The notes: generated by a model not told the origin, from the sequence alone. 23,779 bases of DNA from DASQPA01 sp963757335 (GCA_963757335.1 CAVWRJ010000022.1:1-23779); one strand, 5' to 3'; shown: positions 1 through 7,676, counted from the first letter of the stretch. Made by a program: numbers and translations.

Positions 1-26
1 GATACGGGTCTCCAGGCCGGAGACAC

Positions 27-91
27 GGGGGCTCAGACTCAGAGCTACAGGGGCGCAGACTCAGAGTACGGGGGCGCAGAGTCTGGGTACG
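27..91. repeat. Degenerate 21-22 bp tandem repeat, three units
   Basis: Three consecutive units (28-49, 50-70, 71-91) each begin with four or five G, continue with a CAGA core and end in a TAC run. Units two and three share their first 10 bases and last 5. The repeat lies in the non-coding stretch 1-179 beyond the 3' end of the hydrolase gene. That stretch otherwise shows only a small GC hairpin (164-176) and no convincing gene. Confidence 0.5.
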
Positions 92-179
92 GGGTCGGCA
101 AACCGCAGGAACCTGCGTGGAAGGAAGAGGGTGGGGATCAGGACTTCTTGGCTCGGCAGATTTCCTGCCGCGCAGGCCC

Positions 180-824
180 CTAGGTCGCCGCGCCAGCGGC
201 AGAGGAGTTCGCGATCGACCGGGTGAGTGCCGCGTCGAGGAGGTCCCGGCTCTCGGCTAGGTCGTGGCCGGTCTCGGGGAGGACCTCCCAGTAGACCAGG
301 CTGCCCCAGCCGCGGGTCGCCGGGGTCAGCTGGGTGGCCGGGGCGAGAGGGTCGTCGTCGCCGCTGATCACCGCCAAGGGGAGCGACGAGGTGTGGAGGT
401 AGCTGAAATCGTAGTGGGCGACCGGCGGCGCCAGCCCGAGGAGGAGGTCGGCGCTGCCGTCGGCGCCGGCCGAGAGGGCCACGAAGCAGCCGAAGGAGTA
501 GCCGCCGGCGAGGAGCGGCAGGCCGGGGAAGCGCTGCCGCATCTCGGCGAGAGCGGCGAGCATGTCGAGCCGCTCCCCCCGCCCCTGGTCGTACACCCCC
601 CGGCTCGCCCCCACCCCGCGGAAATTGAAGCGCAGGACCGCCGCCCCGTTCTCCTCCAGACGCCGCGCCGCGGCGTAGACGACCTTGTTGTGCATCGTGC
701 CGCCGTAGAGGGGGTGGGGGTGGGCCACCACCGCGGCGAGGCGGGGGGGACCGGCGGGCAGCTTGAGGATCGCTTCGAGCGCCCCGGCCGTGCCGGTCAG
801 GGCGAGGGGAGTGAGGACGGCCAT
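180..824 (-). CDS. Alpha/beta hydrolase (COG2945-type, dienelactone-hydrolase-like)
   Basis: A 214-residue cytoplasmic alpha/beta-hydrolase with no signal peptide. Visible hallmarks are an early HPHPLYGG motif (about 35-42), a strand ending in RFNFRGVG typical of this family, the nucleophile elbow GYSFG with Ser110, an acid in GDDDP (about 156-158) and the catalytic His in TGHD (His187). The length fits the short COG2945 group, whose substrates are mostly unknown but which are esterase/acylhydrolase-like. It lies 43 bases downstream of the thioesterase gene on the same strand, so the two may be cotranscribed and both may act on acyl esters or thioesters. The ATG at 824 has no strong Shine-Dalgarno sequence. 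The family call is firm, the substrate unknown. Confidence 0.85.
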   Translation of the reverse strand: MAVLTPLALTGTAGALEAILKLPAGPPRLAAVVAHPHPLYGGTMHNKVVYAAARRLEENGAAVLRFNFRGVGASRGVYDQGRGERLDMLAALAEMRQRFPGLPLLAGGYSFGCFVALSAGADGSADLLLGLAPPVAHYDFSYLHTSSLPLAVISGDDDPLAPATQLTPATRGWGSLVYWEVLPETGHDLAESRDLLDAALTRSIANSSAAGAAT

Positions 825-837
825 ACGGCTTCAAAAA

Positions 838-849
838 AGGTCTAGACCT
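838..849. promoter_or_regulatory. 12-bp perfect palindrome between thioesterase and hydrolase genes
   Basis: The sequence AGGTCTAGACCT is a perfect palindrome 14 bases upstream of the hydrolase start. A related TCTAGAC occurs about 20 bases further upstream, over the thioesterase stop codon. The spacing would suit an operator for a small dimeric regulator, but no regulator is adjacent. Function is inferred only. Confidence 0.3.
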
Positions 850-867
850 AAGGCGAAAGTCTGGGTT

Positions 868-1315
868 CTAGACAAAGCGCATTCCTGTAAGGGGGGCGCG
901 CTCCGCGGGCTCGGCGGCGCCCGGGGAGATGAGAGCGGGCCGGTTGTTCTCGTCGACATGGACGTAGATCACCTCGGCCTCGGTGACCTTGACCCGCCCG
1001 ATGCCGCGGGTCCGGGCGCTCCGCCTCGACCACCACCTTGACCGTCACCGAGGTCCTCCCCACCCGCAGGGTCTCGGTGAAGAAGCTCACCAGGTCGCCG
1101 ACGAAGACCGGGGCATGGAACTCGACCTCGCGGAGAGCGACGGTCACCAGCCGGGCGCAGCCATGGCGGTGCGCCTCGACCGCCCCGGCCTGGTCGATGT
1201 AGGAGAGGATGATGCCGCCGAAGATCGTCCCCAGGGCGTTGGTGTCCTTCGGCATCATGATGACCCGGATGGCGGGCTGGGTCGGCCCGACCCCGTTCTG
1301 ATTGGCGTCGCTCAT
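868..1315 (-). CDS. Hotdog-fold acyl-CoA thioesterase, with an apparent +1 frameshift
   Basis: The N-terminal part carries the acyl-CoA thioesterase signature N-A-L-G-T-I-F-G-G followed by SYIDQAGAVEAHRH, where the Asp is the expected catalytic residue. It continues as a normal hotdog fold to VKVVVEAE. About position 1014 (minus-strand CCC) the frame breaks. Reading on with one base removed gives RRTRGIGRVKVTEAEVIYVHVDENNRPAL and a stop at 868-870, exactly the expected family ending, for 148 residues in total. The ATG at 1315 is preceded by a good GGAAAGGAAA ribosome site, so I prefer it to the upstream start at 1354. The enzyme hydrolyses acyl-CoA to free acid plus CoA; chain preference cannot be told. 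The break is probably a sequence error, though a real pseudogene is possible. Confidence 0.8.
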
Positions 1316-1399
1316 GCTTTCCTTTCCGTCCCACTGTACCGTGAGGGCGAACATGGTATCCTATGTGCCCGTCGGGTCACGGTCGGCCAGATCCCGAGA

Positions 1400-1995
1400 A
1401 TGGACCCCACCCCCTCTCCATCGAGCCCCCCCGCTCCCCTCGGTGACGCCGCGTTCTGCGGCAGATCGCCGACCGGCGGCCGGAGGCGTTGTCGGAGCTC
1501 TACGACCGCGACCTCCCATCTCTCCTCGGGCTGGCCCGGCGCATCCTGGGCAGCTCCGCCGACGCCGAGGAGGTGCTGCAGGAGGTCTTCCTCCACGTCT
1601 GGAACCGGGGCGGGCTCTACGACGCCGACCGCTCCTCCGCCTCGACCTGGCTGGTGCTGATCACCCGGAGCCGCGCCATCGACCGCCTGCGCAGCCGAAA
1701 GGTCGTCGAACGGACCCACGAGGCGGCTCAGGTGGAGAATTCGGGAGCCCATACATCCCCCGAGGGGGATCGGAACGTATTCATGCAGGAGAGACGAGAG
1801 CGGGTTCGCGAGGAGCTCGCGAAACTACCGCCCGAGCAACGACAGGTTCTGGACCTCGCCTTCTACGGCGGAATCAGCCAGACCGAGATCGCCAGCCGGA
1901 CGGACATCCCGCTCGGCACTGTGAAGACGCGAACCCTGCTCGCCATGAAAAAACTACGGAACGCCCTGCGGACTGAAATTCGGGAGCTCTTGTGA
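1400..1995 (+). CDS. ECF-type RNA polymerase sigma factor, apparent 1-base deletion near its N-terminus
   Basis: Sigma-70 family extracytoplasmic-function factor. Region 2 (LYDRDLPSLLGLARRILG to the DRLRSRK helix) and region 4 (LPPEQRQVLDLAFYGGISQTEIA followed by IPLGTVKTR) are both clear. From the uninterrupted frame alone the protein would begin at a TTG (1489) inside the first helix, missing the usual lead-in. Starting at ATG 1400 gives MDPTPSPSSPPAPLGDAA, and adding one G after 1453 joins this to VLRQIADRRPEALSELYDRD, a textbook ECF N-terminus. I therefore place the start at 1400 with a likely single-base deletion. The stop overlaps the start of the anti-sigma gene by four bases, so the pair is translationally coupled. 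The sigma factor is expected to be held at the membrane until its stimulus appears. Confidence 0.85.
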
Positions 1996-3068
1996 GCGAC
2001 GAGCCGATCCACCCTGACGACCTGGCCATCCTGGCGCTGCTCTCGGCGCTGGAGCGCCAGCCAGGCGAGGGGGACTTCCTGGAGCAGCCGCTGGCCGGGA
2101 ACGCCGGGCACGAGGGGAACGAGTCGGAGGAGACTCTGGTCCGGCTCTACACCGAGGTGCTCGGGCTCGTTCCCTATGAGCTGACCCCGGCAGCACCGCC
2201 GGCAGCCCTCAAAGCGCGCCTGATGACGATTGTGAGCGGCGACGAAACCCAGGACGTCGAGACCTTCGTCCTCCCGGCCCCTCCGCCCCTTCCGATCACG
2301 CCGCCGCCGGCTGCCGCCCCGACGCCGGCACCCCGGCCGGCGCCCCCGATCGTCCAGCGCACCGCCCCGACCCCGGCGACGGGCATCCGGCCGCCGGCCC
2401 CCGGCGCTGTCGTACCGATGGCATCGACATCGCCCCCGGTCGTGCCGACTCCGGTCCGGCCCGTGCCCGTCCGGCGGGCCTCCCGCTGGCCGCTCGCCCT
2501 GGCCGCGGCGCTGATCCTCGCTCTCCTCGGGGTCACCGGATATCTCTACCAGGGGCTCCGCCAGCAGGGGGAGGTCATCAGCCAGCTCACCCGCGAGCGC
2601 AACCAGCTCATCGCCCAGGAGCGCGAGCACGCCCGGGCCCTCTCCACTGGCGACACCGAGCTCACCGGGCTCAAGGGCGAGATGAACGCGATGCAGTCGC
2701 GGCTCGCTCTCATCACCTCGCCCGGAGTCGAGATCAGCCCCCTCCACCCCACCGGCAAGGTGCCGATGCCGCACGACGCCTACGGGATGCTCTTCGTGGC
2801 CGCCGACCACCAGCACTGGGATCTCGCGATCCGGGGCATGAGCCCGTCCGGCAACGGCCGCCAGTACCAGCTCTGGTTCATCGCCCCCCAGGGACCGGTG
2901 AGCGGCGGCACCTTCACGGCCGCCCCGGGCGCCCCGGTCAACCTGAGCTCGGAGCACATGCCCGCCGGGACCCGGGCGGTGATCATCACCCTCGAACCCG
3001 AGGCCGGCACCCAGACCCCGAGCGGCCCCGAGGTCCTCCGCGCCGCGGCTCCGGTCAAGGTCCTGTAG
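1992..3068 (+). CDS. Membrane anti-sigma factor (RskA C-terminal domain)
   Basis: A 358-residue protein partnered with the upstream sigma factor (GTGA overlap). Residues 1-90 form a small acidic, helical cytoplasmic domain. Residues about 94-160 are an extreme Pro/Ala linker. One transmembrane helix follows at about 165-184 after a basic RRASR stop. Next come a charged coiled-coil (about 187-215) and a periplasmic domain (about 225-358) with the anti-sigma-K pattern: DLAIRGMSPSGNGRQYQLWFI, then GGTF and VIITLEPEAG. The role is to bind and inhibit the ECF factor. No HxxxCxxC zinc motif is visible in the N-terminal domain, so it is not a ZAS-type anti-sigma factor. The signal sensed is unknown. 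Confidence 0.85.
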   Translation: MSDEPIHPDDLAILALLSALERQPGEGDFLEQPLAGNAGHEGNESEETLVRLYTEVLGLVPYELTPAAPPAALKARLMTIVSGDETQDVETFVLPAPPPLPITPPPAAAPTPAPRPAPPIVQRTAPTPATGIRPPAPGAVVPMASTSPPVVPTPVRPVPVRRASRWPLALAAALILALLGVTGYLYQGLRQQGEVISQLTRERNQLIAQEREHARALSTGDTELTGLKGEMNAMQSRLALITSPGVEISPLHPTGKVPMPHDAYGMLFVAADHQHWDLAIRGMSPSGNGRQYQLWFIAPQGPVSGGTFTAAPGAPVNLSSEHMPAGTRAVIITLEPEAGTQTPSGPEVLRAAAPVKVL

Positions 3069-3073
3069 GACCT
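3058..3073. terminator. Short hairpin across the anti-sigma stop codon
   Basis: AGGTCC and GGACCT form a perfect 6-bp stem with a TGTA loop, overlapping the TAG stop at 3066-3068. It lies in the 9-base gap between two convergent genes. There is no T-tract, so its role as a terminator is uncertain. Confidence 0.3.
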
Positions 3074-3077
3074 CCCG

Positions 3078-3824
3078 CTACTTCTTCGGCGGCCGGGTGG
3101 GCCGCATCTCGACCAGGCTGGGGAGGGCGTTGGGCGGGTAGGTGAGGAGATGGAGGACCATCGCCGCGATGTCCTCGGGCTGGAGCCGCCAGGACGTCTC
3201 CGCTCCCCCCTTCCCACCCTTCCCCGCCGGATGACCGAACTCCGTTTCGACGCTCCCCGGCAGGATCGCGGCCACCCGCACCCCGTGCGGCCGGAGGTCG
3301 AGCATGGCCGCCTCGGAGAGGCCGAGCAGGCCGAACTTGCTGGCGTTGTAGGCGGCGCCCCCAAGCATGGCGTTCTTGGCGGCGAGGGACGCGATGTTGA
3401 CGATCCACCCCTCCCCGCGCGGCTTCATCACCCGGGCCGCGGCGCCCAGGAAGTAAAAGGCGCCGAGGAGGTTGGTCTCGATCACCTCCCGGAAGGCGTC
3501 GCCCGAGAATTCGTCGACCGGCCCGAAGACCCCCAGTCCGGCGTTGTTGACGAGGAGGTCGAGCCGCCCCCCCTCCGCCGCCGCCACCGAGCGGACGAAG
3601 TCGCCCACCTCCCCCTCGTGACGGACGTCGACGGGCTGGCCGGAGACCGTGCCGCCGGAGCGCCCGGCAACAGCGGTCATCTCGGTTAAGGCCTGGTCCA
3701 CGGACTCGCGGCTCCGGCTGCAGAAGTGGACCCGCCAGCCCTCGCCGAGCAGAGCAAGGACGACGGCGCGGCCGATGCCGCGGCTCCCCCCGGTGACGAT
3801 CGCTACTCTCTCGTTTGCCGCCAT
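3078..3824 (-). CDS. SDR-family NAD(P)-dependent oxidoreductase
   Basis: Classical 248-residue short-chain dehydrogenase/reductase. The cofactor-binding TGGSRGIG is at 11-18 and NNAG at 93-96. The catalytic set is Asn in ETNLLG (about 117), Ser146, Tyr159 and Lys163 (YNASK). The basic SRSRES after the second strand suggests NADP(H), as in ketoacyl reductases of the FabG branch. The C-terminus ends in a short basic PPKK tail. It stands alone, convergent with the anti-sigma gene and divergent from the zinc peptidase. The ATG at 3824 has a GGGAGGG ribosome site. The substrate cannot be told from sequence. Confidence 0.9.
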   Translation of the reverse strand: MAANERVAIVTGGSRGIGRAVVLALLGEGWRVHFCSRSRESVDQALTEMTAVAGRSGGTVSGQPVDVRHEGEVGDFVRSVAAAEGGRLDLLVNNAGLGVFGPVDEFSGDAFREVIETNLLGAFYFLGAAARVMKPRGEGWIVNIASLAAKNAMLGGAAYNASKFGLLGLSEAAMLDLRPHGVRVAAILPGSVETEFGHPAGKGGKGGAETSWRLQPEDIAAMVLHLLTYPPNALPSLVEMRPTRPPKK

Positions 3825-3923
3825 ATCTGCCCTCCCTTCGTGCTCACTCTACCGCTTGCGGACGGCGGAAATGCGCCGCACCCCGGATGCTGTTTTATCT
3901 CTCGACAAGGAGGCTTCACCCCC

Positions 3924-4625
3924 ATGATGTTCTTCCACCCCGAATATCTTCTCTTCATGCTGCCGGCGATCCTGCTCTCGCTCTGGGCGAGCTTCCGCAC
4001 CAAATCGGCGTTCAACAAGTACTCCCGGGTGCGAACGATCCGCGGCCTGACCGGGGCCCAGGCGGCCCAGGAGATGCTCCGGGGAGCGGGCATCCACGAC
4101 GTCCAGGTGGTCGCTACCGGCGGCATGCTGACCGACCACTACAACCCGGCCAACCGGACCCTCAACCTGTCGGAGGGGGTCTACGCCTCGAATTCGGTCG
4201 CCGCGGTGGGGGTCGCCTGCCACGAAGCGGGGCACGCCCTCCAGCACGCCGCGGGCTACAAGGCGCTCGGGCTGCGCTCGGCCCTGGTGCCGACCGCGAA
4301 CATCGGCTCCTCTCTGGGCTACATCACCATGATGCTGGGACTGTTCCTCCTCCACCAGCCGCGGGTCGTGCTCTTCGGGGCGATGCTCTTCTCCTGCGTC
4401 CTCGCCTTCCAGATCGTCACCCTGCCGGTCGAGTTCGACGCCACGGCCCGGGCCAAACGCCTCGCCGTCGAGCAGGGGATCGTGCAGCCCCAGGAGCGCG
4501 AGGGCATGGACCGGGTGCTGAACGCCGCCGCCCTCACCTACGTGGCGGCGGTCGTCTCGACCCTGATGACGCTCCTCTATTACCTGATGCGGGCGGGGTT
4601 GCTGGGCGGCGGACGGCGGAACTAA
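3924..4625 (+). CDS. Membrane-bound neutral zinc metallopeptidase (YugP family, PF04298)
   Basis: A 233-residue membrane protease. An N-terminal hydrophobic segment (about 6-23) is followed by a soluble stretch with GLTGAQAAQEMLRGAGI and the family signature DHYNPANRTLNLSEGVY. The zinc-binding HEAGH (His100, Glu101, His104) comes next, then two or three further hydrophobic helices. The third ligand and turn are in the LPVEFDATARAKRL segment, where the FDAT pattern is strongly conserved in YugP proteins. Longer upstream reading is possible, but a strong AAGGAGG (3907-3913) sits about 10 bases before the ATG at 3924, fixing the start. Substrates of this family are not well established. The gene is monocistronic, divergent from the SDR gene. 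Confidence 0.88.
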   Translation: MMFFHPEYLLFMLPAILLSLWASFRTKSAFNKYSRVRTIRGLTGAQAAQEMLRGAGIHDVQVVATGGMLTDHYNPANRTLNLSEGVYASNSVAAVGVACHEAGHALQHAAGYKALGLRSALVPTANIGSSLGYITMMLGLFLLHQPRVVLFGAMLFSCVLAFQIVTLPVEFDATARAKRLAVEQGIVQPQEREGMDRVLNAAALTYVAAVVSTLMTLLYYLMRAGLLGGGRRN

Positions 4626-4645
4626 GCCCAGAAGGGGCTGAACGC

Positions 4646-5437
4646 CTATCGCCAGGTGGGCGGCTTCTTCGTCTCCAGGAAGGTCGCGATCCCATGCTTG
4701 CAGTCCGCGGTCGCCCGCGCCTCGGCGTTGACCTCGGCGGCGTGCTGCATGGCGTCGTCCAGGGGGCGGCCGAGGACGTCGAGGAGGAGGCGCTTGGTGC
4801 GGGCGATCGACTCGGAGCTGCCGTTCGCCAAGATCTCCCCGGCGAGCGCCTCTGCCGCCGCGGGGAGCTCGGAGGCCTCGGCGACCATCCGGTTGACGAG
4901 GCCGATGTCGAGGGCCCGCTGCGCTTCGACGAACTGGGGGAAGAGGAGCAGCTCGCGGAGGTCGGAACCGCGCAGCCGGAGCGGCAGGTAGGTGGCGACG
5001 AGCGCCGCCACGAAGCCGATCCGCACCTCGCTGTAGAGGAAGCGCGAGTCGGCAGCGGCGATCACGAAGTCGTGCGCCGTGGCGAGGCCGCAGCCGCCCG
5101 CCACGCAGGCGCCGTGCACCAGGGCCACCGTCAGGGCCTCCTGGCGGAGCACGGCATGGAAGAGATCGCGCAGGCGGAGCGAGTCGGCGAGGTTCTCCTC
5201 CGGCCCGGCGTCGCGGAGCGAGCGCAGGTGCTCCAGATCGGCGCCGGCGGAGAAGTTCTTCCCCGCCCCCGAGAGGAGCACCGCCCGCACCCCCTCCCCG
5301 CGCAGGTCGCGGCGATAGAGGGCGGTGAGCTCGGCGATCAGGGGCGGCGAGAGGGCGTTGGCCCGCGCCGGGTCTTTGAGGGTCACCCAGAGCAGATCGC
5401 CATCGCGGCGGGTTTCGAGGAGACCGCCCTCAGGCAC
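4646..5437 (-). CDS. Enoyl-CoA hydratase/isomerase family, LiuC/AtuE-like
   Basis: A 263-residue crotonase-fold protein. The first oxyanion-hole segment is NFSAGADLEHL and the second VHGACVAGGCGLATAHD. Where classical crotonase has the first catalytic Glu (GGCEL), this protein has Gly (GGCGL). The second Glu is kept in SEVRIGF. That combination is what I recall for methylglutaconyl-CoA and isohexenylglutaconyl-CoA hydratases (LiuC/AtuE), and it agrees with the AtuA genes upstream. The likely reaction is hydration of a branched 3-methylglutaconyl-type CoA ester. It is the last gene of a four-gene minus-strand operon, and its ATG overlaps the preceding stop by eight bases. The family is certain; the exact substrate is inferred from context. 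Confidence 0.85.
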   Translation of the reverse strand: MPEGGLLETRRDGDLLWVTLKDPARANALSPPLIAELTALYRRDLRGEGVRAVLLSGAGKNFSAGADLEHLRSLRDAGPEENLADSLRLRDLFHAVLRQEALTVALVHGACVAGGCGLATAHDFVIAAADSRFLYSEVRIGFVAALVATYLPLRLRGSDLRELLLFPQFVEAQRALDIGLVNRMVAEASELPAAAEALAGEILANGSSESIARTKRLLLDVLGRPLDDAMQHAAEVNAEARATADCKHGIATFLETKKPPTWR

Positions 5438-5801
5438 GGAGCTGGCTCTCGCGCTGGGCCCGGCGAGACAATTTGGCCAGAATCTCGTCCGGCACCTCGA
5501 TCTCCAGCAGCAGCATCCCCTGGGCGTGGGTCTTCCCCTGGGCGTCGGTCTTCAGGCTCTCGGTGCCGCCACCGCCCAGCGAATCGTGGAGGATGAAGTT
5601 GAGCGCCGAGAGGTTGGGGAGCTCGAAGCGCTCGACCGGGCCGCGGCAGACCTGGGCGAAGTGCGCCTTCACCCGCTCGGCGGTCACCTCCCGGCGGAGC
5701 ACCTCGTAGATCTCGGCCGAGTCGGCGATCAGGCCGACGTTCGAAGCATCCCCCTTGTCCCCCGAGCGGGCGTGGGCGATCTGGTGGAGCGGCAGCTTCA
5801 T
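5430..5801 (-). CDS. AtuA-like small protein (ferredoxin-fold domain of AtuA)
   Basis: A 123-residue protein beginning KLPLHQIAHARSGDKGD with NVGLIA following. This is the hallmark of the small domain that is either fused to or encoded beside AtuA (former DUF1446) proteins. It also has a conserved GPVERFELPNLSALNFIL segment. An excellent GGAAGGAGG ribosome site precedes the ATG at 5801, and its start overlaps the membrane-protein stop by four bases. It presumably forms a complex with the large AtuA protein encoded upstream; this is inferred from the fusion seen in homologues. Biochemical activity is not established. Confidence 0.88.
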   Translation of the reverse strand: MKLPLHQIAHARSGDKGDASNVGLIADSAEIYEVLRREVTAERVKAHFAQVCRGPVERFELPNLSALNFILHDSLGGGGTESLKTDAQGKTHAQGMLLLEIEVPDEILAKLSRRAQRESQLRA

Positions 5802-6202
5802 GCCCGCCTCCTTCCTGCAAAGAGAGAGAGCCCGCCGCCGAGGGCTAAGACCGCGGCGAGGGCGAAGGCGGTGCCGGGCGCCGTCGTCGCCGGCCGGTAG
5901 ACGGCCGGCAGGAGGGCCCGGAAGCCGAGGTCCAGGATCTCCCCGTGGGCCCGCTCGAGCGCCGCGAAAGCGGCGGAGCTGGCGGCCAGGAGGAGGGCGA
6001 GGGTCCCGGCGAGCCGCGCGTCCCCCCAGCCGGAGGAGAGGCCGTGGCGGAGGAGGAGGGTGTAGGCGGCGCCGACGGCGAACGCCCAGTAGACGAAGGC
6101 CAGGCGGTCGGCGATGGCGCTGTAGCCGAAGCCCAGGAGGAGCACCGGCAGGAGGCCGGCCAGGAGGCCGCCGTACCAGCGGCGGGCGAGCGGTCGATCC
6201 AT
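5798..6202 (-). CDS. Small integral membrane protein of unknown function
   Basis: A 134-residue protein with about four predicted hydrophobic helices: roughly 10-28, 34-52, 63-84 and 108-128, ending in a basic GRRRA tail. I recognise no family. It sits between atuA (3-base gap) and the AtuA-like gene (4-base ATGA overlap), with its own GGGGGAG ribosome site, so it is surely cotranscribed with them. It could be a transporter component or simply an inserted hypothetical gene. Four helices and no binding motif make a complete transporter unlikely. The ORF is real by position and coupling; the function is unknown. Confidence 0.7.
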   Translation of the reverse strand: MDRPLARRWYGGLLAGLLPVLLLGFGYSAIADRLAFVYWAFAVGAAYTLLLRHGLSSGWGDARLAGTLALLLAASSAAFAALERAHGEILDLGFRALLPAVYRPATTAPGTAFALAAVLALGGGLSLFAGRRRA

Positions 6203-6205
6203 CTC

Positions 6206-7591
6206 TTAAGGCTCCCCCAGGGTTTCCGTCGTCTCGACGGTGACCTGGATCCGGCTCTCGACCTCCTCGCGGGCGAGGAGGGCCGGCCAGTAGGCGACCA
6301 CCTCCTGCGGCTTGGGGCGCCCGCCGGCGAAGCCGGTCACCCCCGGCGGCCCGGCGGTGACGAGCGGCGCGATCTCCTGGCCGAAGCGCTCGACCCGCTT
6401 CGCATCCGGGTCGCGGACGCCGAGCCGCAGCACCACCTCCGGCGGATCGGACGGGGCGGGCAGAATTCCGGGCAGGCAGGCGCCCTGCCCCACCATCTCG
6501 ACGATCCGGTGCTCCGGCTCGAAGGTGACCCCGGCGCGCTCCAGTCGCTTCCAGACGATCTCGGAAGCGAGCTCGGCCTTCTCGATCGCCCGCGGGCCCG
6601 AGATGGTGATCTGCCCCACCGCCTTGTAGCCGGCCAGGTAGGAGCCCGAGATCTTCAGGAACGGCGTCTTGGGGCCGCCCCGGATGCCGGAGACCTCCAC
6701 CCGGTCCGGCCCCTCCTGGCGCAGGCGAATGGAGCCGAAGTCGGCGGTAACGTCCGGGGTGATGTACTCGGAGGGCTTGCCCATCTCGTAGACCAGCTGC
6801 TCGGCGACCGTGTCGACCGTCACCATGCCCCCCGTCCCGGCATGCTTGGTGACCGTGAAGGTGCCGTCCGGCCGCGCCTCGACGATGGGGTAGCCGACGT
6901 TCCAGAGATCGGGCACCTCCCAGAAGCGGCTGAAGTTGCCCCCGGTGCACTGGGCGCCGCACTCCAGAATGTGGCCGGCGATGGTGCCGGCGGCCAGGCG
7001 GTCCCAGTCCTCCTCGCCCCAGCCGAACTCGTGGATCATGGGCGCCAGGGCGAGCGCGGTGTCGGTGATCCGCCCGCAGAGGACGATCTGGGCCCCCAGC
7101 TCCAGGGCCCGGACCACCGGCCGGGCGCCCAGGTAGGCGTTGGCGCTCATCACCTGGTCGACGTGCGGCGCGAGCGGCTGGCCGGTATCCATGTTGGCGA
7201 GCTTGTGACCCGCGGCGACCAGCTCTTTCAAGCGCGGGTGGAGGTCGTCCCCTTCAACCACCCCGACCCGGAGGCCGGAGAGGCCGAGCTCCTTCGCCAC
7301 CTCCAGGATGCGGGCCCGGCAGGCGCGCGGGTTCAAGCCCCCCGCGTTGGTGAGGATGCGGACGTTTCGCTCCTGGATCTCCGGCAGGGTGCGGCGGATG
7401 AAGCCGATGAAGTCGGTGGCATAGCCGAGCTTCGGGTTCTTGAGCTTCTGCCGCATCATGATCGACAGGGTCACCTCGGCGAGGTAGTCCATGCCGATGT
7501 AGTCGATCGGCCCCCCCTTGAGCAGCTCGACGGGGGCGTCGACGCTGTCCCCCCAGAACCCCTGGCCGTTGCCGATCCGGATCGTTTTCAT
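6206..7591 (-). CDS. AtuA-family acyclic terpene utilization protein (DUF1446)
   Basis: A 461-residue AtuA-family protein. It opens with KTIRIGNGQGFWGDS, followed by DYIGMDYLAEVTLSIM, LTNAGGLNP, GRITDTALALAP and CTGGNFSR, all characteristic of the family. In Pseudomonas, atuA belongs to the citronellol/geraniol degradation cluster and its biochemical step is unresolved. In many bacteria the family accompanies leucine/isovalerate or terpenoid acyl-CoA genes. It is the first gene of the minus-strand operon ending in the LiuC/AtuE-like hydratase. I chose ATG 7591, giving the usual MKTIRIGNG start, over an upstream start at 7630. No clear Shine-Dalgarno precedes it. The family call is strong. No acyl-CoA carboxylase is present in the window, so terpene use itself is not shown. 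Confidence 0.88.
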   Translation of the reverse strand: MKTIRIGNGQGFWGDSVDAPVELLKGGPIDYIGMDYLAEVTLSIMMRQKLKNPKLGYATDFIGFIRRTLPEIQERNVRILTNAGGLNPRACRARILEVAKELGLSGLRVGVVEGDDLHPRLKELVAAGHKLANMDTGQPLAPHVDQVMSANAYLGARPVVRALELGAQIVLCGRITDTALALAPMIHEFGWGEEDWDRLAAGTIAGHILECGAQCTGGNFSRFWEVPDLWNVGYPIVEARPDGTFTVTKHAGTGGMVTVDTVAEQLVYEMGKPSEYITPDVTADFGSIRLRQEGPDRVEVSGIRGGPKTPFLKISGSYLAGYKAVGQITISGPRAIEKAELASEIVWKRLERAGVTFEPEHRIVEMVGQGACLPGILPAPSDPPEVVLRLGVRDPDAKRVERFGQEIAPLVTAGPPGVTGFAGGRPKPQEVVAYWPALLAREEVESRIQVTVETTETLGEP

Positions 7592-7676
7592 AGGCGCGGA
7601 TAGGTTAGCACGGTGTAAGCTTCTGCCCACGGCGCCCTATTGCGGGTTTCTTGAAGCCGAATCTAAAAGGCGGTAA

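Noticed and set aside
61..834. 257-codon minus-strand frame overlapping the hydrolase
   Set aside because: Arg/Pro-rich shadow of the hydrolase gene, which has an intact Ser-Asp-His triad in its own frame.
3815..5596. 593-codon plus-strand open frame
   Set aside because: Overlaps the zinc peptidase in another frame and the hydratase in antisense; low-complexity Arg/Gly/Pro composition and no motif.
5945..7603. 552-codon plus-strand open frame
   Set aside because: Antisense to AtuA; no family features and a composition typical of shadow frames.
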